From positions 1 to 64,000 of the forward strand of contig CAZMNN010000001.1 in the NCBI GenBank assembly GCA_964567665.1: a stretch of 64,000 nt of DNA. The letters run 5' to 3'. The first letter of the stretch is position 1. Each line of letters begins with the position of its first letter. Positions 1 to 8,180 of this stretch are shown piece after piece. The notes below the pieces were generated by a model, which saw only the letters and a list, made by a program, of their open reading frames with translations, searched no databases and had not been told where the DNA came from. Both the position numbers and the translations under genes were made by a program. The stretch comes from UBA1731 sp964567665 (lineage in GTDB: Bacteria; Verrucomicrobiota; Kiritimatiellia; RFP12; UBA1067).

Positions 1-1153
1 GAATGAAGTCTGATGGTGTGGACGCCCCCCGCCCCTGCGCTACGGCGACTATCGCATGGTTGAAGAACGGAAGCGGCACGTCTTCGTCCATCTTCGGCCC
101 GACGCATATGAGCGCCGGATATGCCTCGAACCCCGCCATGCGGAGCATGGCCGCAAGCAGGGCCGCCTTGTCGCGGCACACCCCGTACCGGCTGTCGAAC
201 GTCACGGAAACGTCGTGTGGCGCATATCCGGGGGACTCCTCCTCGAACGTAAGCCCCATGTAGCGTATCTCCTGTGAGACGAACCTGAATATTGCGCGAA
301 TCTTTTCCGTATCGGAAGCCAACCCGCAGACAAGTCTGCCGACCATGTTCGACATGGCGGGATTCACCGCTTCAAGGTGCGGAACCGAAAGATTCCAGTA
401 CCAGCGCGACACATCCTCCCAGCTCCCTGACGTCGAGACGAGCAGCTTCTGCGACACTGATCCGAAAGACGGCATATCAGGCTCGGTGAACGCCTGCGGC
501 ACGTTCTCCGCAATCCACTTCATCCTGATGCGGCCATCCGGCAGTCGTTCGTCCGGAATGCGCGTCACCGTGTCCTCAAGCGGATGCCTCAGCTTTACGC
601 TGACGATCGGAAGCGTCGGCGGCGACACAATCTCAAGCGAAGCCCGCAGAATCGGCATCGTCGATTCAAACAGCGCACCTGTTGCGAACGCCCCTCGCAT
701 CCTCGGCTTGGACATCCGCTCCCGCGTGACAACACGCCGAATCTCACCGACCTGAATGCCCGCAACGGCACATGACATCTTCCGGTCAAGCGGGTCGTAT
801 ATGTTGGAAGAAGTCGATGAGTTGTCCGTCGCCTCCTTGAGCGTCCTGCGGAAATCCACGGCGCGGGCGACTCCGTTCGTGCCGATTATTTCAACCTTGA
901 CGATCTCCGCATCACCGTACCGGCGAGACACGTACAGCGACGCCGTAAGGAGCGAGCGGCGTCCTTTGTCGGTCAGCGCCAATATGCGCTCATCGTTCTC
1001 CGAGACGTACGTTCCGTCGGAGGAATACTCAATGCGCGTGACGTCGTCAACGACAACGGCGTCGGCATCCGGATAATCCATGCGCGACACGGCCGCAGAA
1101 CACGAAACCGCCGCAAAAGCGGCACAAACCGCACACTGCGCAAATCTTTTCAT
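1..1153 (-). CDS. DUF3857 / transglutaminase-like exported protein (C-terminus beyond window)
   Basis: Read on the minus strand from an ATG at 1153; the frame is open to the window edge, so the C-terminus is missing. Residues 1-20 form a signal peptide ending in a VSCSAA cleavage region. A DUF3857-type beta-rich domain follows, and a transglutaminase core begins near residue 300: YGVCRDKAALLAAML carries the catalytic Cys and NHAIVAV the His, with the Asp expected beyond the edge. Such proteins are exported and thought to process or bind peptides or cell-wall material; the substrate is unknown. The start is supported by the signal peptide and by an extended -10 placed 7 bases upstream with no room for a ribosome binding site. 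LigA lies 68 bases upstream in the same direction, but this gene has its own promoter. Domain call is confident, function is not. Confidence 0.85.
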   Translation of the reverse strand, partial: MKRFAQCAVCAAFAAVSCSAAVSRMDYPDADAVVVDDVTRIEYSSDGTYVSENDERILALTDKGRRSLLTASLYVSRRYGDAEIVKVEIIGTNGVARAVDFRRTLKEATDNSSTSSNIYDPLDRKMSCAVAGIQVGEIRRVVTRERMSKPRMRGAFATGALFESTMPILRASLEIVSPPTLPIVSVKLRHPLEDTVTRIPDERLPDGRIRMKWIAENVPQAFTEPDMPSFGSVSQKLLVSTSGSWEDVSRWYWNLSVPHLEAVNPAMSNMVGRLVCGLASDTEKIRAIFRFVSQEIRYMGLTFEEESPGYAPHDVSVTFDSRYGVCRDKAALLAAMLRMAGFEAYPALICVGPKMDEDVPLPFFNHAIVAVAQGRGASTPSDFI

Positions 1154-1160
1154 GCGGCGA

Positions 1161-1169
1161 ATTATACCA
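1161..1169 (-). promoter_or_regulatory. extended -10 promoter, predicted leaderless start
   Basis: Reading the minus strand, TGGTATAAT ends exactly 7 bases before the ATG at 1153. With usual initiation 6-8 bases after the hexamer, the mRNA would begin at or within a base of the start codon. Confidence 0.7.
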
Positions 1170-1221
1170 CACGCCGGAGATTCAAAGCCGCAGCGGCATT
1201 CCATCTACGCGGAAATGCGAA

Positions 1222-3324
1222 TCAGAACAGAGAACCCTGCCTCAGCGTGTCCGCAGCACCAGCTTCCGATCCTGATTCCGGACTTCCGAGAAGCGTCTTC
1301 AGTTCCGTCTCGCCTATGATCTGCACACCAAGCTGACGCGCCTTCGCCGTCTTTGTCGCGCCGGTGTTTTCGCCCGCGATGAGGTATTGCGTGTTAGACG
1401 TGACCGCACTCTGCACAATGCCGCCGGCCATGCGTATCAACTCCGCATATTCGCCCCTCGGACGCGACAGCGTACCGGTCAGCACACATCCCTTGCCGAC
1501 GAGCGGGCCTTCCGACGCCACAGCGCCCTTTGCGGCGCGTTTGGGGTCTATGCCAAGCTCCTGCATCCTGGCAAGGCATTTTCTGCCGTATTCGCTTCTG
1601 AAGAAATCAAGCACGGCCTTGGCGGCATCCGCCTTGATCGCAAGTATCTTGTGGGCCTTTCCCTTAAGTGCATCGTTCTCGATCACGTCCTTAAGCACCT
1701 CAGAGCCGTCGAGGTCGGAGAACCTCTCATGCCTGTCGGCGATGTCGGCCGCAACCGTCTCTCCGACGCCCGGTATGCCAATCGCAAACAGCCACCTGTT
1801 CAAAGGCAGGGAACGCGCCGCCGCAAGCGCCTTCGCGACCGACTCGGCCTTCCGTCCGAACAGCCGCCCAGCTATCCTCAACGACGCAAGCCGAGCCTCT
1901 TCAAGGTCGAACAGGTCGAAGGGATCGGATATCCACCTCTGCTCCACAAGCGCATCGATTGCGGTTTCGCCAAGAGCCTTGAGATCAAGCGCATTGCGTG
2001 AGGCGAAATGCACCGTGCGGCGGGCAAGCTGCGCACGGCAGCCGGGATTCATGCAGCGCAGGGCGACCTCGCCATCCAGACGCTCCACCGTTCCGCCGCA
2101 GACCGGACATTCAGACGGCATCGCGAACACCGTTTCTGCGCCGGTGCGCTTCTGCGGAATCGAGGACTCTATCGCCGGTATCACATCGCCCGCCTTTACG
2201 AGCCACACGTGATCGCCGATGCGGATGTCCTGACGCGCAATCTGGTCGGCGTTGTGCAGCGTGGCGCGGGCGATTGTGGATCCGGCAAGCTCAACCGGCT
2301 TTAGCTCCGCGACGGGCGTAAGCACTCCTGTGCGCCCCACCTGCACTGTGATTCCCTCGACAACCGTCTCGACCCGCTCCGGCGCATACTTGTACGCCCG
2401 CGCCCATCTTGGGCCATGCGCCGTGGCGCCGAGAGAGGCGTAGAGTGCGCGTTCGTTCAGCTTCACTACGGCGCCGTCGATCTCAAACCTGAACGTATGC
2501 CGCAGTTTTTCAAGCTCGTCGATCGCGTCAAACACCTCGTTCATTGTGGTGCAGACCCTCGACCATGGCGACACCGGAAAACCCCAGCGTCTGAATGCGG
2601 ATATCATCTCCACATGGGTGGCGAATCCGTCGCATCCGACGCCGCCGGCGTTGTAGATGACAACATCGAGCGGACGGGTCGCCGCATCCTTCGCGCTGCG
2701 CTGCTTGAGGGAGCCGGCCGCCGCGTTGCGCGGGTTGGCAAACGGTTCGTGGCCCACCTCCTCTTCACGCCGGTTCAGCTCCACGAATCCGTCGCGTGTC
2801 ATGTAGACCTCTCCGCGAACTTCCACCGTTTCCGGCGCATCCGGCGGCAGTCGAAGCGGAACGGATCGTATCGTCCTTACGTTCAGGGTGACGTCGTCGC
2901 CGACCTTGCCGTTTCCGCGAGTCGCCGCGCACACGAGCTGCCGCCCTTCGTATCTGAGCGAAATAGATACGCCGTCTATCTTCGGCTCTACGCTGTACGT
3001 GAAACCCGAAGTCTCACGGCGCACCATCGCGTCAAAATCGGCAAGTTCCCCTTTCGAATGCACCTTGTCGAGAGACTGCATCGGCGGAGAATGGCGAACC
3101 TCGGCAAATCCCTCCACCGTATCGCCGGACACCCTCTGCGTGGGGGATGTCTCCGAACGGAACTCCGGGTTTTCGCTCTCCAGCCTAAGCAGTTCGTCGT
3201 ACAGCAGATCGTAGTCCCTGTCGCCTATGACGGGACGCGCCTCCACATAATAGAGACGGTCGTGCCTCTCGATCTCCGCCCGCAAAAAGTCTATGCGATT
3301 CCTGATGTTTTCCTTATCCGTCAT
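1222..3324 (-). CDS. ligA: NAD-dependent DNA ligase LigA
   Basis: Seals nicks in DNA using NAD+ during replication and repair. The 700-residue product has the standard length and domain order: Ia domain (HDRLYYVEARPVIGDRDYDLL), adenylation domain with the nucleophile lysine in PKIDG (K115), OB fold, a four-cysteine zinc finger (CPVC...CMNPGC), helix-hairpin-helix repeats (GIPGVGETVAADIA) and a C-terminal BRCT domain (GCVLTGTLSRPRGE). The ATG giving MTDKEN was chosen over an upstream TTG because the family begins at this point. It follows the small lipoprotein gene by 30 bases and is the sixth gene of a same-strand chain beginning with the TadC-like gene. Its Shine-Dalgarno is poor, so expression may depend on upstream translation. 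Confidence 0.97.
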   Translation of the reverse strand: MTDKENIRNRIDFLRAEIERHDRLYYVEARPVIGDRDYDLLYDELLRLESENPEFRSETSPTQRVSGDTVEGFAEVRHSPPMQSLDKVHSKGELADFDAMVRRETSGFTYSVEPKIDGVSISLRYEGRQLVCAATRGNGKVGDDVTLNVRTIRSVPLRLPPDAPETVEVRGEVYMTRDGFVELNRREEEVGHEPFANPRNAAAGSLKQRSAKDAATRPLDVVIYNAGGVGCDGFATHVEMISAFRRWGFPVSPWSRVCTTMNEVFDAIDELEKLRHTFRFEIDGAVVKLNERALYASLGATAHGPRWARAYKYAPERVETVVEGITVQVGRTGVLTPVAELKPVELAGSTIARATLHNADQIARQDIRIGDHVWLVKAGDVIPAIESSIPQKRTGAETVFAMPSECPVCGGTVERLDGEVALRCMNPGCRAQLARRTVHFASRNALDLKALGETAIDALVEQRWISDPFDLFDLEEARLASLRIAGRLFGRKAESVAKALAAARSLPLNRWLFAIGIPGVGETVAADIADRHERFSDLDGSEVLKDVIENDALKGKAHKILAIKADAAKAVLDFFRSEYGRKCLARMQELGIDPKRAAKGAVASEGPLVGKGCVLTGTLSRPRGEYAELIRMAGGIVQSAVTSNTQYLIAGENTGATKTAKARQLGVQIIGETELKTLLGSPESGSEAGAADTLRQGSLF

Positions 3325-3354
3325 ATCAAAGGGGATTGCAGCGCTGCGCAATCG

Positions 3355-3753
3355 TCATTTGTACCGTATTTTGCGTTTCTGCGGTTGGACGCCAGGCCGC
3401 GCCGCATCCGTCCTGGGCGGGGATGACGCCCTTGAGTACGCCTTCTTCTCGGTCACGAGCACCCCACGCGTGTATCCGGCCCTGCGAAGCATGAACAGAA
3501 GCTGCCGAGGCCCCTTCAGACTCTGGATGTTGTGCGGCACACGGATGTCGATCTGCGATTTTACGTCAACCTCCGACTTCCTGAGCAGGTGCGGCAATTC
3601 CTCCGGCTCTATGAACCTTCCGCGCCATTTCAGATCGCCGGCTTCCGTGTACTCCACCTCCGGGTGCTTTGCGTCGGCGATATACGTCTCATGCGCACAT
3701 CCGCAGGCGAAAACCATAGCCGCAGCAAGGACGGCAATTGAAATGTCTCTCAT
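3355..3753 (-). CDS. small predicted lipoprotein
   Basis: 132 residues starting MRDIS. A hydrophobic leader is followed by a lipobox-like FACGC at residues 15-19, so the mature protein would be lipid-anchored at the cysteine. The rest is charged and has no family I recognise; the C-terminal 25 residues are Arg, Lys and Pro rich. The ATG overlaps the tlyA stop as ATGA, which fixes the start and indicates translational coupling. An upstream alternative start in the same frame would place the lipobox deep inside the protein and is rejected. Function unknown; the position between tlyA and ligA gives no clear hint. Confidence 0.75.
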   Translation of the reverse strand: MRDISIAVLAAAMVFACGCAHETYIADAKHPEVEYTEAGDLKWRGRFIEPEELPHLLRKSEVDVKSQIDIRVPHNIQSLKGPRQLLFMLRRAGYTRGVLVTEKKAYSRASSPPRTDAARPGVQPQKRKIRYK

Positions 3754-4511
3754 CGTCCAACGCCTCCAGATGAACCGGCCGGCTTGCGCCACCACGCAAG
3801 ATACTCCACGTTTCCCTTGTCGCGTCCGCGTATCGGAGATTCCGCAACTCCAAGGAGCGAAAGCCCAAGGCTGTCCTGTCCAAACGCCGTGATGTCCTCC
3901 ACCACGCGGCGGCGCACCGCCGGATCGGACACCACTCCGCCGGGTGCAAGTCCGCGTCCGGCCTCAAACTGAGGCTTTATGAGGGACACAATCTCGCCTT
4001 CAGGCTCAAGCACCTCCGCCATCGGCGGAAGTATCAGCTTGAGCGATATGAAGCTTACGTCCGTGACGGCGCGGGACGGCCTTTCCGGAAGGTCTTGCGC
4101 CGTAAGGTATCGGGCGTTGAAGTTCTCCCTCACCCACACCCTCGGATCAGAACGCAGTTTCCACGCAAGCTGGTTGGTGCCGACGTCAACGGCCATCACG
4201 CGAAGCGCCCCATGCTGAAGAAGGCAGTCCGTAAACCCGCCCGTGGACGATCCGACATCGAGGCACACGCGACCGGCAACGTCAAGGCCTGAGAATGCGG
4301 CGAACGCCCCTTCAAGCTTTTCTCCGCCACGGGAAACGAACCTCGGCGGCGCCTCCACCTCGATGCTGTCGCTTTCAAGAACGGTCTGCGCAGACTTCAC
4401 CGCAACCTGCCCGTTCACACGCACCTTGCCTTCAAGGACAAGCGCCTGGGCTGCTGTGCGCGAAGCGGCAAGGCCTCGTTCGGCGAGGGCATGGTCAAGA
4501 CGCTGCTTCAT
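3750..4511 (-). CDS. tlyA: TlyA-type S4/FtsJ rRNA 2'-O-methyltransferase
   Basis: Methylates ribose 2'-OH groups of rRNA cytidines using S-adenosylmethionine; once annotated as hemolysin. The 253-residue product has an N-terminal S4 RNA-binding domain (LDHALAERGLAASRTAAQALVLEGKV region) and a Rossmann methyltransferase domain with the SAM loop LDVGSSTGGFTDCLLQHGA, then a VTDVSFISLK motif and IKPQFEAG, all typical of TlyA. The ATG shares one base with the PEGA gene stop (TGATG); a TTG one codon earlier is less likely. The lipoprotein gene follows with an ATGA overlap. Family assignment is secure; whether it acts on 16S, 23S or both is not visible here. Confidence 0.94.
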   Translation of the reverse strand: MKQRLDHALAERGLAASRTAAQALVLEGKVRVNGQVAVKSAQTVLESDSIEVEAPPRFVSRGGEKLEGAFAAFSGLDVAGRVCLDVGSSTGGFTDCLLQHGALRVMAVDVGTNQLAWKLRSDPRVWVRENFNARYLTAQDLPERPSRAVTDVSFISLKLILPPMAEVLEPEGEIVSLIKPQFEAGRGLAPGGVVSDPAVRRRVVEDITAFGQDSLGLSLLGVAESPIRGRDKGNVEYLAWWRKPAGSSGGVGR

Positions 4512-5848
4512 CAATCGATTGTCTTGATTGTCCGCACGTCGGTCTTTCGGAAATCCTGCGTGATGCCCTCTTTGACCTCAAGCCTGTAGGTGTCGGGATT
4601 GTCGCTGTCCATCAGCACTCCGCGATATGTGCCGTTCACAGTCTCGATCTCTGTATCGGCAATGAATATCCGTTTCATGCGCACTGTGATCGGGGTGCAT
4701 TTCTTCGCCACGACGTTTATCTTTCGCTTGAAGTCCGCATACCCGCGCATATGCGCAACAATCTCATGTTCGCCGGCCTCTATGTCGCGGAGATACAAGA
4801 CGTCCGATTTCACGCCGGAGAGATCGGCCTTCTTTCCGCGATGCGCTGCTGTGATTCCCACGGCCTTGCCGTCAAGCAGGATTCTCGCTCCGGGCGGCGT
4901 GGTGGCGATCTCTATCCATCCGAGCACGGACTCGAACCTGAACATCTCCGTCACCTCGCCGCCGTTGTCCACCACCACGGTCTTGAACACCGGCGCATAG
5001 CCGGCAAGCTCAGCCTTGATCGTATGCACACCCGGCCGCACCGGCGAAACGGTCATCGGCGTCTTGCCGGCGTAGTTGTCGTCGATTGTGACGCGGGCGC
5101 CCTCCGGCGACGATATCACGGACATCTTGGCGGGGCGTCCCTGCATTGAGAGCGAAAGCTGCTGCCTGTCTCCGGGCGCGATTCGCAGTTCGCGCTTTTC
5201 ATCCACGTATCCCTTGAGCTTGAAGACGAATGTGGCGTATCCCTTGGGGATGCGCTCGATGACGCACGGCGTCGTTCCGCGCACGATGCCGTTCACAAGC
5301 ACCGACGCCCCGGCCGGCTCCGTCCTGCAGTCCACCACACCGGAATCAAGCACAAGCTTCTCCGTCACGGCGACAGGCGTACGCCCGGAGAGCGTAACGT
5401 TTATGCGCTTTGACTGATAACCGAGACTTTCGATCTCAAGCGGATACGACCTGTCCGTAAGAAGCGTGGTCACAAGCAGCGGCGTGACGCCGAGCGAGAC
5501 GCCGCCGTACTTGACGTTCGCGCCCTCCGGTTCGGTCTTGACGAGAAGAAGTCCGGTCTCCTGCTCAAGTTCGTAGTCCTTGCGCAGGAAATCCCCATCC
5601 TTGACCGAAACGACCTCCTCCACAAAGCGATGGCCGTCCGCCTCGATGCGAAGAAGATGGCTTCCGGCCTCTACATCGAACACCGACACCGGCGTCACGC
5701 CCTTGGATACGCCATCCACCAGAACCTTCGCCCCTTCAGGACGGGCTGTCACGTCAATGCGCGTGGGCGTGGCCGCAAGCACGGCTGCGGCGGTTGCGAC
5801 GGCCGCAAGGCTGAACAGCCCCTTAAACGCTGAACGAAGCATACTCAT
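4511..5848 (-). CDS. exported PEGA-repeat protein
   Basis: 445 residues with an N-terminal signal sequence and at least five PEGA domains in tandem, recognisable by P-[EP]-GA-x-[VI] followed by G-x-[TK]-P: RPEGAKVLVDG, EPEGANVKYGG, EPAGASVLVNG, SPEGARVTIDD and TPPGARILLDG. PEGA domains are about 70-residue beta modules found on surface or periplasmic proteins, often linked with kinases or cell-wall binding. The C-terminal 70 residues differ and contain TETVNGTYRGVLMDSDNPDTY. The start overlaps the FHA gene stop as ATGA and the stop overlaps tlyA. Coupling to an FHA protein suggests an envelope complex in which the FHA partner reads phosphorylation on the cytoplasmic side; that is inference. 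Confidence 0.88.
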   Translation of the reverse strand: MSMLRSAFKGLFSLAAVATAAAVLAATPTRIDVTARPEGAKVLVDGVSKGVTPVSVFDVEAGSHLLRIEADGHRFVEEVVSVKDGDFLRKDYELEQETGLLLVKTEPEGANVKYGGVSLGVTPLLVTTLLTDRSYPLEIESLGYQSKRINVTLSGRTPVAVTEKLVLDSGVVDCRTEPAGASVLVNGIVRGTTPCVIERIPKGYATFVFKLKGYVDEKRELRIAPGDRQQLSLSMQGRPAKMSVISSPEGARVTIDDNYAGKTPMTVSPVRPGVHTIKAELAGYAPVFKTVVVDNGGEVTEMFRFESVLGWIEIATTPPGARILLDGKAVGITAAHRGKKADLSGVKSDVLYLRDIEAGEHEIVAHMRGYADFKRKINVVAKKCTPITVRMKRIFIADTEIETVNGTYRGVLMDSDNPDTYRLEVKEGITQDFRKTDVRTIKTID

Positions 5849-7176
5849 TTCAGGCCTCCCTTCTTGAGGCGGTTGTCTACATCCATAAGCTTTGCGGCTG
5901 CCTCGGCATGGCGCGGATCCCTCTGGTCAGGCACAAGCTCACACAGAATCCTCAGTTCACGACGCGCCCTTTCCCAGTCGCCCATGTTCACCGCCCGGTC
6001 AGCCTCAAACCGCTGATCCTTGTAGCGGCGATCCAGCTCCGCCTTGACTATGTCGCGCTTTGCAATCAGATCGCCGTAGTCCGCAGGTTTCGGATTCACC
6101 GTCTCCAGATCCTGCACGGCCTCGTCGTACAGCTTCAGGGCGGCGGCAAGGTTCCCGTAGTTGACGTCCCGCTCCTCCCACTTGGCGTCGGCGGCGCGAC
6201 GAGCCTCAAGGCTCATCTCCGTAAGCTTCTCGCCGGAGTACTGGATGGCCCATACGCCAAGTTCGTTTTGCGAAAACGTCTCAAGCGCAAGGCGCGTCTC
6301 GCGGAATGCCTGCGGCTCAGGTGCGTTCTCCACAAGGCAGGAGAACACCTTGCCGCCGTGCGATATGCGCAGCTCGTAGCGCACAAGCTCGCCGGGACGC
6401 GCCGGACCGGAATATTCACTCTCTAACCTGTACAGCGCAGAGGACGAGAACATCCTGTCAAGCTCCGCCTTCGCCTTGTCGGAAAGTGCCGCAGACTTCT
6501 TCACGTGCCTGTTGCTGTCCGGAACGTCATCCAGCGCGACGGACATCGTTCCGTGCGCATCGACTTCGATGGCATAGCGGCAGATTCCCTTCGGATTCGC
6601 CTCGACCTTTTCGTACGTCACAGACCACAGCTTGGCGTGGGCAAGCGGCTTCGCCACGGTCGCCGCACCGTTTGCGGAAGTGCGCGGAACGAACAGCACG
6701 GCGACGGCGGAGCCGGCCAGCACCAGCACGAGCGCAAGCCAGAGCACCAGTCGCATGGGAGATCCTGTGGATGGCGCAGAGCCTTCCTCCGCATCTCCGC
6801 CTTTGGGAGATAGACCGAGATCCACGTCTCCGGGCATCTGCCCCTCTTCAACGTCCGTTCCATCCGGTGCGGATTCGTCCACAAGCACAAGTTCGCTGTC
6901 GCCGGCCTGAATGCGGTCTCCCGGCACAAGCTCGCGGCTTGACGATCCAAGCTCCTCACCGTTGACCGTCGTTCCGTTCGCACTCGCAAGGTCTGTGATC
7001 CACACCTTGCCGTCACGCAGCTCGAAAAGGCACTGGTTGCGTGAAAGCGATATGTCGGAAATGGATATCTCACACGACGAAGACCGTCCAAGGCGCATCC
7101 CCGAATCGGTGACCGTGAACCGCCGCCCTTTCATCGGACCGGCGGTCATCAGCAGATCTGGTGTTCTTGTCTCCAT
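5845..7176 (-). CDS. FHA-domain membrane protein
   Basis: 443 residues starting METRTP, with AGGAGAGG 6 bases upstream; an earlier GTG is less likely. Residues about 10-100 form an FHA phosphothreonine-binding domain: GRRFTV, LGRSSSCEI, ISLSRNQCLFE and DLASANGTTVNG match the conserved GR, S-x-x-H (here S-x-N), and NGT segments. An acidic linker, one transmembrane helix near residues 140-160 (LVLWLALVLVLAGSAVAVLF) and a large external domain without recognised family follow. Topology is FHA inside, C-terminus outside. The usual binding histidine after SRxH is Asn, so ligand preference may differ. It lies 14 bases after the TadC-like gene and overlaps the PEGA gene. Confidence 0.88.
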   Translation of the reverse strand: METRTPDLLMTAGPMKGRRFTVTDSGMRLGRSSSCEISISDISLSRNQCLFELRDGKVWITDLASANGTTVNGEELGSSSRELVPGDRIQAGDSELVLVDESAPDGTDVEEGQMPGDVDLGLSPKGGDAEEGSAPSTGSPMRLVLWLALVLVLAGSAVAVLFVPRTSANGAATVAKPLAHAKLWSVTYEKVEANPKGICRYAIEVDAHGTMSVALDDVPDSNRHVKKSAALSDKAKAELDRMFSSSALYRLESEYSGPARPGELVRYELRISHGGKVFSCLVENAPEPQAFRETRLALETFSQNELGVWAIQYSGEKLTEMSLEARRAADAKWEERDVNYGNLAAALKLYDEAVQDLETVNPKPADYGDLIAKRDIVKAELDRRYKDQRFEADRAVNMGDWERARRELRILCELVPDQRDPRHAEAAAKLMDVDNRLKKGGLK

Positions 7177-7190
7177 GCAAAACCTCTCCT

Positions 7191-8105
7191 TCACATGATG
7201 TTCTTCACGGCTTCCATGAGTATCGGGGCCAACAGCACGATCATGACCGCCGGAAAGATGCAGAGCAGAAGCGGGCCGAGCATCTTTACCGGAGCCTCGT
7301 TCGCCAGACGCTCCGCGCGGTCGAACCTGCGTGTACGCAGCTGCTCGGACTGTATTCGCAGAATCGGCCCGATCGGCACACCAAGTTCATCAGCCTGTAT
7401 GAGGGCGTACGACACCGCCTTGAGATCCGGTTGACGCACTCGGTCTGCCATGTTGCGAAGCGCAACGCGGCGCGCAACACCCATCTGGATTTCGCGTGTC
7501 ATGCGTATCAGCTCCTCGTTCAGCGGGTCGAGCCTGCGCCGTTCGCAGTTGCGCTGAAGCGCACTCATGAAGTCCATGCCTGCCTCCACGGACAGCGTAA
7601 GCAGATCGAGAACGAACGGCAACGCAAGCATGATCGATGCGTGGCGGTTCTTGAGCGTCTTGCGCAGCCAGAGAAGCGGATATGCGTAGAAATAGGCGAA
7701 GGCCATGAGAATGAACAGCAACCCGTTCGAGGAAATGAAAGAATCCGGCGCAAGGGCGCCCAAGGCGACAATCGCCGCCGCGCAGACCGTTCCGCACACG
7801 AGAGGGATCAGCACCTTGAGAGCCAGAAATTCAGCTCCGGACAGCAGCCCTTCAAGACCGCACGCAACGATCATCCAGTCCGCCGTCTCCCGCGCCTTGG
7901 CAAACGCAGGACGCATCACCACGCGGGACAGGTTTGGGACAAACGGCAGCAGAAGACGGAAAATGAGCGGAATCTTGCGCTCCGTCTTGCGTCCGTCAGC
8001 CAGCGTCACATACGTTATTTCCGAGGCGATGGCAACGGCATACGACACGAGCAGGGCCGCGGCTGCGGCCCACACAAGCATTATTGGCAGTTGGTGCGTC
8101 ATCAT
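7191..8105 (-). CDS. TadC-like type II secretion F-family membrane protein
   Basis: 304 residues. The C-terminal half is a T2SSF/GspF domain: ALPFVLDLLTLSVEAGMDF, IQMGVARRVALRNMADR, LIQADELGVPIGPIL and KMLGPLLLCIFPAVMIVL, the order seen in TadC. Membrane segments lie at the N-terminus, around residues 90-130 and at the C-terminus. These proteins form the inner-membrane platform of Tad or type II export machines. No TadA ATPase, TadB, pilin or secretin is visible in this window, so this is an orphan member here; the rest may be elsewhere. ATG 8105 was chosen because it is the first ATG after the extended -10 at 8122-8130. It heads the chain TadC-FHA-PEGA-tlyA-lipoprotein-ligA. Confidence 0.85.
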   Translation of the reverse strand: MMTHQLPIMLVWAAAAALLVSYAVAIASEITYVTLADGRKTERKIPLIFRLLLPFVPNLSRVVMRPAFAKARETADWMIVACGLEGLLSGAEFLALKVLIPLVCGTVCAAAIVALGALAPDSFISSNGLLFILMAFAYFYAYPLLWLRKTLKNRHASIMLALPFVLDLLTLSVEAGMDFMSALQRNCERRRLDPLNEELIRMTREIQMGVARRVALRNMADRVRQPDLKAVSYALIQADELGVPIGPILRIQSEQLRTRRFDRAERLANEAPVKMLGPLLLCIFPAVMIVLLAPILMEAVKNIM

Positions 8106-8121
8106 CTGAAAATCAGGTGTA

Positions 8122-8130
8122 ATTATAGCA
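8122..8130 (-). promoter_or_regulatory. extended -10 promoter of the TadC-FHA-PEGA-tlyA-ligA chain
   Basis: TGCTATAAT on the minus strand, 16 bases upstream of the ATG at 8105. No -35 is recognisable. The predicted leader is about 10 bases with no Shine-Dalgarno sequence. Confidence 0.65.
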
Positions 8131-8180
8131 TATATCGCAACGGCAATGCCATTCACGCGGCGGAATCTGCGCACAAACCG

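Noticed and set aside
4512..4514. TTG as the tlyA start
   Set aside because: The next codon is ATG, shares a base with the upstream stop and fits the family length.
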